From: Polyangiaceae bacterium UTPRO1
Lineage (GTDB): Bacteria; Desulfobacterota; Binatia; UTPRO1
Length of the DNA: 44,456 bases
Direction: 5' to 3'
Assembly: GCA_002050235.1 (NCBI GenBank)
Contig: MWST01000039.1
Location: forward strand, 1 to 44,456
Positions within the stretch are counted from its first letter, which is position 1. The number at the start of each line of letters is the position of its first letter. Shown here piece after piece: positions 20,492 through 28,022 of the stretch. The translations under genes were made by a program, and so were the position numbers. The notes under the pieces are model-generated. The model ran no database searches, was not told the DNA's origin, and saw only the letters and a program-made list of their open reading frames with translations.

Positions 20492-21700
20492 ATGCAACTC
20501 GCCCAGGTCCTCACCCGTACGGTCGTCGTCTACCTCGGCAGCCGCTTCTGCGTCGGTACCGCCATGATGCTGCTGCGGGCGGCGATCGCCTGGCACGTCT
20601 TCGACCTCACGCGCTCGGCGTTCCACCTCGGCCTGATCGGCCTCGTGCAGTTCGTACCTGCCTTCGCCTTGACGCTCGTCGCCGGCGCGCTCGCCGATAC
20701 CTTCGATCGCCGCCGCATCATGATGACGGCGCAGACGCTCACCCTCGCGGCCGGCCTCGCTCTCGCGATCGCAACGGTGCGCGGCACGGTGACGCTCGGC
20801 CTCCTCTACGCCATCGTCGTGGCGGCGGCAGTCGCGACCGCGTTCGACAGCCCGGCGCGCATGGCCTTCCTGCCGAGCCTCGTACCGCGCCTCGCCTTTC
20901 CCAGGGTAGCCACGATCGCCTCGACGAACCAGGCTCTGGCCTTCGCGACCGGTCCCGCGATCGGCGGGCTGCTGATCGCCGACCTCGGCATCGCCGCCGC
21001 CTACGGGGCTTACGTCGTCCTGATCGCGGTCGCGCTCGTGCTGCTGGCGCTCTTGCCGTCGCCGCCCGCGGCCCCGAGCGGACGCGGCGTCAGCCTCACC
21101 GTCATCCGCGAAGGCGTACGCTTCGTGCGCAGCCGGCCCGTGGTCTTGGGATGCATGACCCTCGACATGTTCGCGGTGATCTTCGGCGGCGCCGCGGCGC
21201 TGCTGCCGGTCTACGCAACCGAGATCCTGCACGTCGGCCCGCGCGGCTACGGCCTCCTCTCCTCGGCGCTCGAGGTCGGCGCTCTCTGCACGTCGCTGGT
21301 CTTGATGGTCCGACCTCCGATCCGCCATGCCGGCCGCGCCCTCATGGCCGCCGTCGGCGCCTACGGGCTGGCGACCATCGTCTTCGGCGTCTCGCGCTCG
21401 TTCCCGCTCTCGCTCGCTGCCTACGCGCTGGTCGGCGTCGCCGACCAGGTGAGCGTCGTCATGCGCTCGACGGCGATCCAGCTCTCGACGCCCGACGAGC
21501 TCCGCGGCCGCGTAAGCGCGGTTAACCTCCTCTTCATCGGCGCCTCGAATCAGCTCGGAGCCGCCGAGTCCGGGTTCGTCGCCGCGGCAACGAGCGCGCC
21601 GTTCGCGGTGGTGAGCGGCGGACTCGCGTCGCTCCTCGTGCTCGCGATCGTCGCCTGGCGCATCCCCGAGCTCCCCCGCTATCGCATCGATCGCGATTGA
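20492..21700 (+). CDS. MFS transporter, EntS/MFS_3-like
   Basis: 402 residues with about 11-12 hydrophobic segments. The loop between TM2 and TM3 has GALADTFDRRRIMM, the major-facilitator signature, and the second half has the related STPDELRGRVSAVNLL. Both wordings are typical of the MFS_3/EntS-like exporters (a group that includes the enterobactin exporter and many macrolide or siderophore exporters). It would export small molecules from cytoplasm to periplasm with proton exchange. There is no siderophore-biosynthesis gene nearby, so the substrate is unknown. Only 3 bases separate it from acyP. Convergent with hspQ. Confidence 0.88.
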   Translation: MQLAQVLTRTVVVYLGSRFCVGTAMMLLRAAIAWHVFDLTRSAFHLGLIGLVQFVPAFALTLVAGALADTFDRRRIMMTAQTLTLAAGLALAIATVRGTVTLGLLYAIVVAAAVATAFDSPARMAFLPSLVPRLAFPRVATIASTNQALAFATGPAIGGLLIADLGIAAAYGAYVVLIAVALVLLALLPSPPAAPSGRGVSLTVIREGVRFVRSRPVVLGCMTLDMFAVIFGGAAALLPVYATEILHVGPRGYGLLSSALEVGALCTSLVLMVRPPIRHAGRALMAAVGAYGLATIVFGVSRSFPLSLAAYALVGVADQVSVVMRSTAIQLSTPDELRGRVSAVNLLFIGASNQLGAAESGFVAAATSAPFAVVSGGLASLLVLAIVAWRIPELPRYRIDRD

Positions 21701-21729
21701 CCGCAGACGACGGACGGGTAGCGACGCGC

Positions 21730-21743
21730 CGGGCCGCGGCCCG
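21730..21743. terminator. Palindrome between MFS gene and hspQ
   Basis: CGGGCCGCGGCCCG is a perfect 14-base palindrome lying just past the hspQ stop (21747-21749) in a 46-base convergent gap. No T-run follows on either strand. A weak shared terminator is plausible. Confidence 0.4.
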
Positions 21744-21746
21744 AGC

Positions 21747-22085
21747 TCAATGGGTGTCGTGCTCGGCCTTGCGGCGGTAGGTGCCGTCGCTGAGCTCGGC
21801 GAAGTGCTCGGCCACCAGCGGATGGCGCACCGGGTGACCGGTCTCGTCGGGAAGCAGATTCTGCTCGGAGACGTAGGCGATGTAGGTCGTCTCCGTATTC
21901 TCGGCAAAGAGATGGTAGTACGGCTGGTCCTTGCGCGGGCGGATGTCCTCCGGGATCGCTTGCCACCATTCCTCGGTATTGGCGAACTCCGGGTCGACGT
22001 CGAAGATCACGCCGCGGAAGGGATGGAAGCGGTGGCGCACCACCTGACCGATATGGAACTTCGCCTCGCGGGCGACGACAGTCAT
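21747..22085 (-). CDS. hspQ: Heat-shock protein HspQ (hemimethylated-DNA-binding-like)
   Basis: 112 residues from the ATG at 22083-22085; a GTG at 22106 in frame would add seven residues. The whole YccV/HspQ fold is visible: KFHIGQVVRHRFHPFRGVIFDVDPEF, then TEEWWQAIP, and KDQPYYHLF followed by YIAYVSEQNLL, and a terminal GHPVRHP. In E. coli HspQ is a small heat-inducible protein that binds hemimethylated oriC DNA, lowers DnaA levels and acts as an adaptor or activator for Lon. Length is standard (about 105). It is a single gene, divergent from the MocR operon. Confidence 0.93.
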   Translation of the reverse strand: MTVVAREAKFHIGQVVRHRFHPFRGVIFDVDPEFANTEEWWQAIPEDIRPRKDQPYYHLFAENTETTYIAYVSEQNLLPDETGHPVRHPLVAEHFAELSDGTYRRKAEHDTH

Positions 22086-22232
22086 GGTGGCCGAGACTGC
22101 TATCACGGCCGGTGGCGGCGAGAAACGACGCCGTTTACCGTTCCGCGGCGGCGGCCTGCCCTGCGGGACGGCGCCCGCCGCGCCGCATCCGCCGCCCCCA
22201 CCCGCGACGGCACCGCGTCCGTCGGCCGGATG

Positions 22233-22280
22233 ATTGGCTCCTTCGCGAGCGGGCCAATTGGATCTTCACCATCCGATTGG
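22233..22280 (+). promoter_or_regulatory. Three ATTGG direct repeats upstream of MocR gene
   Basis: ATTGG occurs at 22233, 22257 and 22276 (spacings 24 and 19 bases), within 70 bases of the MocR start codon. MocR/PdxR-type regulators often bind direct repeats in their own promoters, so this is a candidate autoregulatory operator. The pattern is seen; binding is inferred. Confidence 0.4.
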
Positions 22281-22299
22281 ACCCATCTAGAGTCCGCTC

Positions 22300-23796
22300 G
22301 TGCTGGAACTGGCGTTCACCCCGGACCGCGGGCACGGCGAGCCCGTCTATCGGCAGCTGCGCGACTATCTCCGCGACCTCGTCGCCGCCGAGCGTCTGCC
22401 GCTCGGCACCAAGCTGCCGGCGACCCGCGCGCTCGCCCTGGCGCTCGGCCTGTCGCGCAACACCGTCGCCCAGGCCTACGACGAGCTCATCGCCGACGGC
22501 CTGCTCGCAGCCCACGTCGGTCAGGGCACGTTCGTCACCGGGCCGCGGCAAGACGGCGCGAGGCCGCGACCACAGCGCGACGAGCCGCAGCGCCGCTTCG
22601 TCTGGTCCGGCCTCTTCGCGCTGCGCGCCCGCGCCCTGACGCTGCCGCCGGGGCTGATCGCCGGCCGCAGCGGCCGCAAGCGCTTCGACTTCCGCGGCGG
22701 TCAGGTCGCGCGTGATGCTCTCCCTGCAGGCGAGATCCGCCGCGCCTTCGCGCACGCGCTCGCCTCCGACCTCGGAGCGATAGCCGGCGCCCGGGATCCC
22801 TACGGTCTGGAGGCGCTCCGCGGCGCCGTCGCGCGCTACCTGGTGAGCCGCGGCATCGCCTGCGACGCCGACGACGTCGCTATCGTCGACGGCGCCCAGC
22901 AGGCGATCGACCTGGTGACGCGCGTGCTCGTCGATCCGGGCGACAGCGTCGTCCTGGAGCAGCCGGGGTACTTCGGCGCCCGCGTCGCCTTCACCGCGGC
23001 GCAGGCCAACGTCATCGCCGTCGACGTCGACGACGAGGGCCTGCGCACTGCCGACCTCGCCCGGGTGCTGCGCACCCGGCGCGTCAAGCTGGTGTACGCG
23101 ACGCCCGCCGTGCAGAGTCCGACCGGCGTCGTCATGAGCGCCGCTCGGCGCCGCGAGCTCCTGGCCCTCGCCGACGAGCACCAGGTGCCGATCCTCGAGG
23201 ACGACTACGGCAGCGAGCTGCGCTACGAGGCGCCGCCGATCGCAGCGCTGAAGACGCTCGACCGCGCCGGTCAGGTCGTCTACGTCGGGACGTTTTCCAA
23301 GGTGCTCTTCCCGGGGCTGCGGGTGGGCTACGTCGTCGCCGCGCCGCCGCTCCTCGAGAAGATGATGCTGGCGCGCTGGAACGCGAACGTCACCACCAAC
23401 GTCGTCGCCCAGGCGGCGCTCGCGCACCTCCTGGCGACGGGCGGCCTCGGACGCCATTTGCGGCGCGTGCGGACGGTGTACGGCGCCCGCCTCGCGGCGA
23501 TGCTGGCGGCGCTCGCCGCTGCCATGCCGGCCGGCACGGAGTGGACGCGCCCGCGCGGCGGCCATTCCGTATGGGTGACGCTGCCGCCGGGGATCGACTC
23601 CGGCGCCCTCCTCCACCCGGCCTGGGAGGCCGGTTTGCGCTACCTGCCCGGCGACGTGTTCTGCGGCCCCGGCCGCGGCGGGCGCCACCTCGAGCTCTCG
23701 TTCGCCAACCATACGCCCGCCGAGATCCGCGCGGGCGTCAGACTGCTCGGCGCGCTCGCCGGCAAGCAGCGGCCGCGGAGCCGGAGACGCACATGA
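22300..23796 (+). CDS. MocR/PdxR-type transcriptional regulator with aminotransferase domain
   Basis: 498 residues from a GTG. Residues 1-75 are a GntR-type winged helix (GEPVYRQLRDYLRDLV, GTKLPATRALALALGLSRNTVAQAYDELIADG, GQGTFV). A linker follows, then a fold-type I aminotransferase domain: DPYGLEALRGAVARYL, VDGAQQAIDLVTRVL, PILEDDYGSEL and the PLP lysine in VGTFSKVLFPGLRVGYV. Proteins of this design use PLP as a sensor cofactor and regulate vitamin B6, GABA, taurine or other amino-compound genes. The stop overlaps the next ATG by 4 bases, so this regulator heads an operon with three small genes. The PLP synthase genes pdxST lie 2.6 kb away. Which genes it controls is not shown. Confidence 0.93.
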   Translation: MLELAFTPDRGHGEPVYRQLRDYLRDLVAAERLPLGTKLPATRALALALGLSRNTVAQAYDELIADGLLAAHVGQGTFVTGPRQDGARPRPQRDEPQRRFVWSGLFALRARALTLPPGLIAGRSGRKRFDFRGGQVARDALPAGEIRRAFAHALASDLGAIAGARDPYGLEALRGAVARYLVSRGIACDADDVAIVDGAQQAIDLVTRVLVDPGDSVVLEQPGYFGARVAFTAAQANVIAVDVDDEGLRTADLARVLRTRRVKLVYATPAVQSPTGVVMSAARRRELLALADEHQVPILEDDYGSELRYEAPPIAALKTLDRAGQVVYVGTFSKVLFPGLRVGYVVAAPPLLEKMMLARWNANVTTNVVAQAALAHLLATGGLGRHLRRVRTVYGARLAAMLAALAAAMPAGTEWTRPRGGHSVWVTLPPGIDSGALLHPAWEAGLRYLPGDVFCGPGRGGRHLELSFANHTPAEIRAGVRLLGALAGKQRPRSRRRT

Positions 23797-24215
23797 CACA
23801 GCGAACACCAGCGACCGATCCGTGGCTGTGGATCTTCCTGCTGAGCGGCCTCGGCAACCTCGCCAACGGCCTCTGGATGCTCGCAGCGCCGGCCTACTGG
23901 TACGCGACGCTTCCCGCCGGCGTCCCGGACTTCGGCCCGTTGAACGAGCACTTCGTCCGCGACATCGGCTCGGTGTTCACGATGTTCGGCGTCGCCCTCC
24001 TCTGGGGAGCCTGGAGCGCGGGCGTACGCGCGGCGGTGCTCGCGCTGGTGACGCTCTTCTACGCCCTGCACGCGCTCGTCCACATCTGGGACACGGGTCG
24101 GGGCTTCGTCGGCCCCGAGCACTGGGGCATCGACTTCCCGACCGTCTACTTGCCGGCGATCGTCCTCGCCTTCCTCACCGCGAGGCTGCTGCGCCGGGAG
24201 TCCGCACGCGCATGA
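23793..24215 (+). CDS. Small four-helix membrane protein, unknown function
   Basis: 140 residues. The ATG overlaps the MocR stop (ATGA, 23793-23796). Four hydrophobic helices are visible: WLWIFLLSGLGNLANGLWML, IGSVFTMFGVALLWGAW, AAVLALVTLFYALHALVHIW and VYLPAIVLAFLTARLL. A conserved-looking HALVHIWD and HFVRDIG contain His and Asp within or near the helices. I do not recognise a named family with confidence; it resembles small inner-membrane proteins of the DUF4345/DoxX-like size class. Coupling to the regulator suggests it acts in the same response. Confidence 0.8.
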   Translation: MTQRTPATDPWLWIFLLSGLGNLANGLWMLAAPAYWYATLPAGVPDFGPLNEHFVRDIGSVFTMFGVALLWGAWSAGVRAAVLALVTLFYALHALVHIWDTGRGFVGPEHWGIDFPTVYLPAIVLAFLTARLLRRESARA

Positions 24216-24349
24216 GCGGCCTCCCGGTCCTGCGGATCATCGCCGCCGTCCTCCTCGGCCTCGCGCTCGGCAGCCTCCCGTTCTGGCGCTACGCGGCGCG
24301 CTGGCATCGGCACCACGAGCCCCCGGGCACACACGTTCACCACCCTTGA
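24212..24349 (+). CDS. 45-residue membrane protein with His-rich tail
   Basis: The ATG overlaps the stop of the preceding gene (24212-24215), which supports it as a real gene in spite of its size. It has one hydrophobic helix (VLRIIAAVLLGLALGSLPF) and then a tail of about 20 residues with six His in ARWHRHHEPPGTHVHHP. A metal-binding or small-subunit role for the tail is possible but only inferred. I know of no family for it. Confidence 0.6.
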   Translation: MSGLPVLRIIAAVLLGLALGSLPFWRYAARWHRHHEPPGTHVHHP

Positions 24350-24372
24350 CCCCCCGCACAAGGAGAACCGCC

Positions 24373-24924
24373 ATGCGTCTCGATCCCATCGAACGGCCCG
24401 CCACCATCGTCGGCAAGATCGCCTACTGGATGACCGCCCGCCGCCTCGGCAAGGTCATCACGCCGATGAAGGTCATCTACGCGCGCTTTCCGGCGCTCTT
24501 CCGCCACGCCTACCAGCAGCTGCAGATCGTCGACAAGGCGATCACCCTCGATCCCGTGATCAGCCTGCTCGTCCGCACCTGGCCGGCGATGATCAACGAG
24601 TGCGCCTTCTGCGTCGACATCGCCAAGGCGGCGGCGCTCCACCAGCACGTGGCGCTTGAGAAGCTCGAGGCGCTGCCGTCCTACCGCACGAGCCCCCTCT
24701 ACGACGCCCGTGAGCGCGCCGCCCTCGCCTACGTCGAGGAGGCGACGCGCTACAAGCGCGTCGGCGATGCCACCTTCGCCGAGCTCCGCCGCCATTTCGA
24801 CGAACGCGCCATCGTCGAGATCACGTGGCTGAACGCCCTCGAGAACTACTACAACCTGCTCAATCTCCCGCTCGGCATCGAAGCCGACGGGCTCTGCGCC
24901 CTCGCCGCGAAGCGGGCAGCGTGA
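24373..24924 (+). CDS. Carboxymuconolactone decarboxylase/AhpD-like protein
   Basis: 183 residues, with AAGGAG at 24360-24365 ahead of the ATG. All-helical, with the CMD-domain core RTWPAMINECAFCVDIAK (Cys77 and Cys80). In AhpD the thiol pair C-x2-C is followed four residues later by a His and preceded by a Glu that form a proton relay; here Glu76 is present but the His position is Ala84. A second helix LYDARERAALAYVEEATR is the standard CMD ending, and TFAELRRHFDERAIVEITWL the last helices. Such proteins reduce peroxides or disulfides; activity in this one may be altered. It is the fourth gene after MocR, 23 bases behind the previous gene. Confidence 0.85.
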   Translation: MRLDPIERPATIVGKIAYWMTARRLGKVITPMKVIYARFPALFRHAYQQLQIVDKAITLDPVISLLVRTWPAMINECAFCVDIAKAAALHQHVALEKLEALPSYRTSPLYDARERAALAYVEEATRYKRVGDATFAELRRHFDERAIVEITWLNALENYYNLLNLPLGIEADGLCALAAKRAA

Positions 24925-24959
24925 GCCCGCCCGCGGCGGCCCGCCGGGCGCGGGCTGCC

Positions 24960-25025
24960 GCCGCCGGCCCCGGGCTCGCCGCTCGCGGAGAGTGGACGAG
25001 GGCGAGCGCGGAAGGGGCCGGCGGC
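24960..25025. terminator. Long imperfect hairpin in convergent gap
   Basis: GCCGCCGGCCCC (24960-24971) pairs with 25014-25025 over 12 bases, and inside it GCTCGC and GCGAGC arms pair again. It fills most of the 139-base gap between the AhpD-like gene and the convergent secreted-protein gene; the rest of the gap shows nothing else. Confidence 0.5.
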
Positions 25026-25063
25026 TGCCGCCTACGACCGCGAAGGTCTGCGGGTGCGGCGCC

Positions 25064-25657
25064 TCAGCGCGGCACGACCGGCGTCAGCGTCGGGCCGGGC
25101 TGCGGCGGCGCCGTGCGCGTCGCCGCCGGCGGCGGCTCGGTGGGCTGCGGCGCCGGCGTTGCCACCGGCGTCGGCTCGGTCGGAATGCCGCAGCCGTTCA
25201 TGCAGGTGCGGTAGGCGGCGCGGCAGGCGTTCAGACCGGAGCGCACCTGCAGGTCGGCGCGGCACTCGTCGCGGCAGAGGAAGGCGCGGATCTGGGCGCG
25301 GTCGATGCAGAAACCGCGGGCCCGCCCCTTGCGCGGACACGCCGCACGCTCGGTTTCGAGCTGGGCGCGGCAGGCGTCGACGCAGCTCTCGAGCGCGGTG
25401 ATGATCGGCGCCCGGCAATTCCCGAGCTCCGTGCGACAGCCGGCAGCGCACACCGGATCGATGTTGCGACAGATGTCGCGCGCGATGGTGAAGTCCTCGT
25501 CACATGCGGCGTAGCATTCTCCGCGCTGCGCCTTCGCGTCCTGCATGCACTCCGAAACCGCCGCCGCACGCCTCGCTCCGATCGCGACCAGCAGCCCCAG
25601 CGTCAATGCCAATGTCAGTGTCAGTCTCGACCTCGGTGTCGTCCCGAGCGCTCCCAT
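25064..25657 (-). CDS. Secreted cysteine-hairpin repeat protein, unknown family
   Basis: 197 residues from the ATG at 25655-25657, with GGAGA just upstream. A Sec signal peptide (RLTLTLALTLGLLVAIGA...AAA) precedes a mature region with 16 cysteines at regular spacing: C-x10-C-x3-C-x10-C occurs twice exactly and once as C-x10-C-x3-C-x12-C, and C-x6-C-x3-C occurs twice. Pairs of C-x3-C and C-x10 in Glu/Arg/Ala-rich sequence look like disulfide-stapled alpha-hairpins, as in CHCH-type proteins. The last 35 residues are a Pro/Thr/Ala-rich tail (TPAPQPTEPPPA), like surface linkers. I do not recognise the family or function. Periplasmic or extracellular location is inferred from the signal. Confidence 0.8.
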   Translation of the reverse strand: MGALGTTPRSRLTLTLALTLGLLVAIGARRAAAVSECMQDAKAQRGECYAACDEDFTIARDICRNIDPVCAAGCRTELGNCRAPIITALESCVDACRAQLETERAACPRKGRARGFCIDRAQIRAFLCRDECRADLQVRSGLNACRAAYRTCMNGCGIPTEPTPVATPAPQPTEPPPAATRTAPPQPGPTLTPVVPR

Positions 25658-25871
25658 GGTGCGTCTCCTTCCGGCGGGCGGCTCGCGACCAGATCCCGCC
25701 GAGGAGCGCCATTGCACGACCTATGCCAGCCGCCAGCACAGCCGCGCTCGGCGCGCCCTCTCGTGATGCCGCGCGGCGATGGCGCGACGCGCACGGCCCT
25801 TGCCATTCGCCGCGCGCCATCGGAACGCAATCACAAATGCGCCGCTCGCCACGGCGAGCGCCGAGCGGCCG

Positions 25872-26435
25872 CTACGAGATCTCCCGCAGCCAGGCGCGGT
25901 GCACCCGCGCATCGTCGCCGAGTTCGGGATGGAACGTGGCCGCCCACGCAGCGCCGCTGCGGACGAGCACCGCCTCGCCGGCGACGCGCGCCAGCACCTC
26001 GACGCCGTCGCCGACGCGGACGATGCGCGGCGCGCGGATGAAGATGGCGTGCAGGCCGGGGAAGGCGCCGCCCGGATCGACGACGGCGGTGAACGAGTCG
26101 AGCTGCGTGCCGTAGGCGTTGCGCTCGACGTCGAGGTCGAGGGCCGTGAACGATCGCTGCGCGGGATGCGCCACCCCGCACGCCAGTAGGATCGCGCCCG
26201 CGCAAGTGCCGAACACCGGGCGCCGGCTGCGCGTCCACGCACGCACCGGCGCCTCGAGCCCGTCGCGCGCGAGCCCGGTCAGCATGGCCGTCGATTCGCC
26301 GCCCGGCAGCACGAGACCGGCGACGTCGCCGAGGTCGGCGGGCCTGCGGACGAGGATCGGATCGGCGCCGAGGCCGGCGAGCATGCGCGCATGCGCCGCG
26401 AATCCGCCCTGGACCGCGAGGACGCCGATCTTCAC
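25872..26435 (-). CDS. pdxT: Pyridoxal 5'-phosphate synthase glutaminase subunit
   Basis: 187 residues from a GTG whose first base belongs to a GTGA overlap with the pdxS stop (26432-26435). Class I glutamine amidotransferase: [25 protein letters not shown], nucleophile Cys78 in [11 protein letters not shown], and the catalytic His169 and Glu171 in FHPELGDD. PdxT hydrolyses glutamine and passes ammonia through a tunnel to PdxS for PLP synthesis. All catalytic residues are in place and the length is normal. Bases 25658-25871, between this gene and the secreted-protein gene, hold nothing I can identify. Confidence 0.96.
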   Translation of the reverse strand: MKIGVLAVQGGFAAHARMLAGLGADPILVRRPADLGDVAGLVLPGGESTAMLTGLARDGLEAPVRAWTRSRRPVFGTCAGAILLACGVAHPAQRSFTALDLDVERNAYGTQLDSFTAVVDPGGAFPGLHAIFIRAPRIVRVGDGVEVLARVAGEAVLVRSGAAWAATFHPELGDDARVHRAWLREIS

Positions 26436-27313
26436 CAGCCCCGGTTCGCCAGGCGCTCGCTCGCTGTCAGAGTCTCGATGGCCAGCCCCGGCATCGCCGC
26501 GCCGAGCCCCCGCGAGGCGGCAAGCACCTCGGCCGCGTCCTGCCAGTGCGTCGTCGCCCGCACGATGGCGCGAGCGCGCGCCGCCGGGTCGTCCGACTTG
26601 AAGATACCGGAGCCGACGAACACCGACTCCGCCCCGAGCGCCATGCAGAGCGCAGCGTCGGCGGGCGTCGCGATGCCGCCCGCTGCGAAGTTCGGAACCG
26701 GCAGCCGCCCGCTCTCGGCCACCTGCACGACCAGGTCGTACGGCGCGCCGAGGGCCTTGGCGCGGGCCATGCGCTCGTCCGCGGGCGCGGCGGCGAGCTC
26801 GCGGAGCTCGCGACCGATCTGGCGCAGATGCCGCACCGCCTCGACGATGTTGCCGCTCCCGGCCTCGCCCTTGGTGCGCAGCATCGCCGCGCCCTCGCCG
26901 ATTCGCCGCAGCGCCTCGCCGAGGTCGCGCGCCCCGCAGACGAACGGCACGCGGAAGGCGTGCTTGTCGATATGGTGCTGGTCGTCGGCGGGCGTCAGCA
27001 CTTCGCTCTCGTCGACGAAGTCTACGGCTAGGGCTTCGAGCACGCGGGCCTCGACGAAATGACCGATCCGGCACTTCGCCATCACCGGGATCGAGACCGT
27101 CTTGCGCACCTCCTCGATGCGCTCGATTGCCGCCATGCGGGCGACCCCGCCCTCGCGGCGGATATCGGAGGGAACGCGCTCGAGCGCCATGACGGCGGCC
27201 GCGCCCGCATCCTCGGCGAGGCGCGCCTGCTCGGCGTTGGTGACGTCCAGGATCACCCCGCCCTTCAACATCTCCGCCAGATGGACCTTGAGCTTCTGCG
27301 CTTCGGCGTTCAT
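26432..27313 (-). CDS. pdxS: Pyridoxal 5'-phosphate synthase lyase subunit
   Basis: 293 residues with a good ribosome-binding site (AAAGGA) ahead of the ATG at 27311-27313. The (beta/alpha)8 barrel shows Asp23 (GGVILDVTN), Lys80 (VMAKCRIGH), which forms the covalent intermediate with ribose 5-phosphate, and Lys148 in [10 protein letters not shown]. It condenses ribose 5-phosphate, glyceraldehyde 3-phosphate and ammonia from PdxT into PLP (the deoxyxylulose-independent route) as a dodecamer. First gene of a pdxS-pdxT operon. The upstream 188-base gap contains two short inverted repeats. Confidence 0.97.
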   Translation of the reverse strand: MNAEAQKLKVHLAEMLKGGVILDVTNAEQARLAEDAGAAAVMALERVPSDIRREGGVARMAAIERIEEVRKTVSIPVMAKCRIGHFVEARVLEALAVDFVDESEVLTPADDQHHIDKHAFRVPFVCGARDLGEALRRIGEGAAMLRTKGEAGSGNIVEAVRHLRQIGRELRELAAAPADERMARAKALGAPYDLVVQVAESGRLPVPNFAAGGIATPADAALCMALGAESVFVGSGIFKSDDPAARARAIVRATTHWQDAAEVLAASRGLGAAMPGLAIETLTASERLANRGW

Positions 27314-27349
27314 GGGCGTGTCCTTTCCGCTCGCGTCGACATCACCGAC

Positions 27350-27393
27350 CTTGAGTAGTCAAGCATCGGCAGCAAGTCAAAATATCCAGACTT
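27350..27393. promoter_or_regulatory. AT-rich divergent promoter region with two inverted repeats
   Basis: CTTGA-N4-TCAAG (27350-27363) and AAGTC-N10-GACTT (27374-27393) lie 36 and 60 bases before the pdxS start, in one of the few AT-rich stretches of the window. A TTGACT on the minus strand falls in the second repeat. They are candidate operator or promoter elements for pdxS and/or the divergent VOC gene. Confidence 0.3.
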
Positions 27394-27501
27394 TTCGCGC
27401 CGGGACAGACCGCGGGACGAAGGGTCGGAGCGACGCTGCGAGACAGGCGCGAGAGCGCGCGCTCCGTTGACTCGCGCGGGAAACGCCGGCAGAAGCTCCC
27501 C

Positions 27502-27999
27502 GTGTCGGTAGATCTCAACGGCATCGCCCACATTCAGTTGACGGTGACCGATCCCGCGCGCGGCGTTCCCTTCTGGGAGAAGCTCTGCCACTTCTTCGGC
27601 ATGCAGACGCTCATCAAGGCCGACGACATCGTCTACTGCATCGGCAGTCGCACCGGCATCCTGGTGCGCGGCGTGATGCCGGGCCGGGACCGCAGCCGCT
27701 TCGACCAGGAGCGCGCCGGCCTGCACCATTTCTGCTTCCGCGCCCGCAGTCGCGAGGACGTCGATGCGATCCACCGCTTCCTGGTCGACGAGTTGCAGGC
27801 GCGTATCGTCCGCCCCCCCGAGGAAGGCGGCTTCGCGCCCGGCTACTACTCCCTGCTCTTCGAGGATCCCGACGGCATCCGCGTCGAGGTGAACCACGTT
27901 CCCGGCAAAGGCCACTTCGGCTCCGGCGGACGACTCGGCGAGGGCGGCAGCGGCCCGGCGGATCGATTCGACGCCGAGGGCATGACGCGCGGCCGCTGA
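27502..27999 (+). CDS. VOC/glyoxalase-superfamily protein
   Basis: 165 residues from a GTG. One vicinal-oxygen-chelate domain with paired beta-alpha-beta-beta-beta modules: GIAHIQLTVTDPARGVPFWEKL opens the first, AGLHHFCFRARSREDVDAI the second, and YYSLLFEDPDGIRVEVNHVPGKGHFG closes it. Probable metal ligands are His10, His75 or His76, and Glu129. The family includes glyoxalase I, fosfomycin-resistance enzymes, dioxygenases and methylmalonyl-CoA epimerase; nothing here decides among them. The glycine- and charge-rich end (about 140-165) looks disordered. The Sco-type gene starts 23 bases after it. Confidence 0.85.
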   Translation: MSVDLNGIAHIQLTVTDPARGVPFWEKLCHFFGMQTLIKADDIVYCIGSRTGILVRGVMPGRDRSRFDQERAGLHHFCFRARSREDVDAIHRFLVDELQARIVRPPEEGGFAPGYYSLLFEDPDGIRVEVNHVPGKGHFGSGGRLGEGGSGPADRFDAEGMTRGR

Positions 28000-28022
28000 G
28001 CGGCGTCGCTGCTCCGGCTGCG

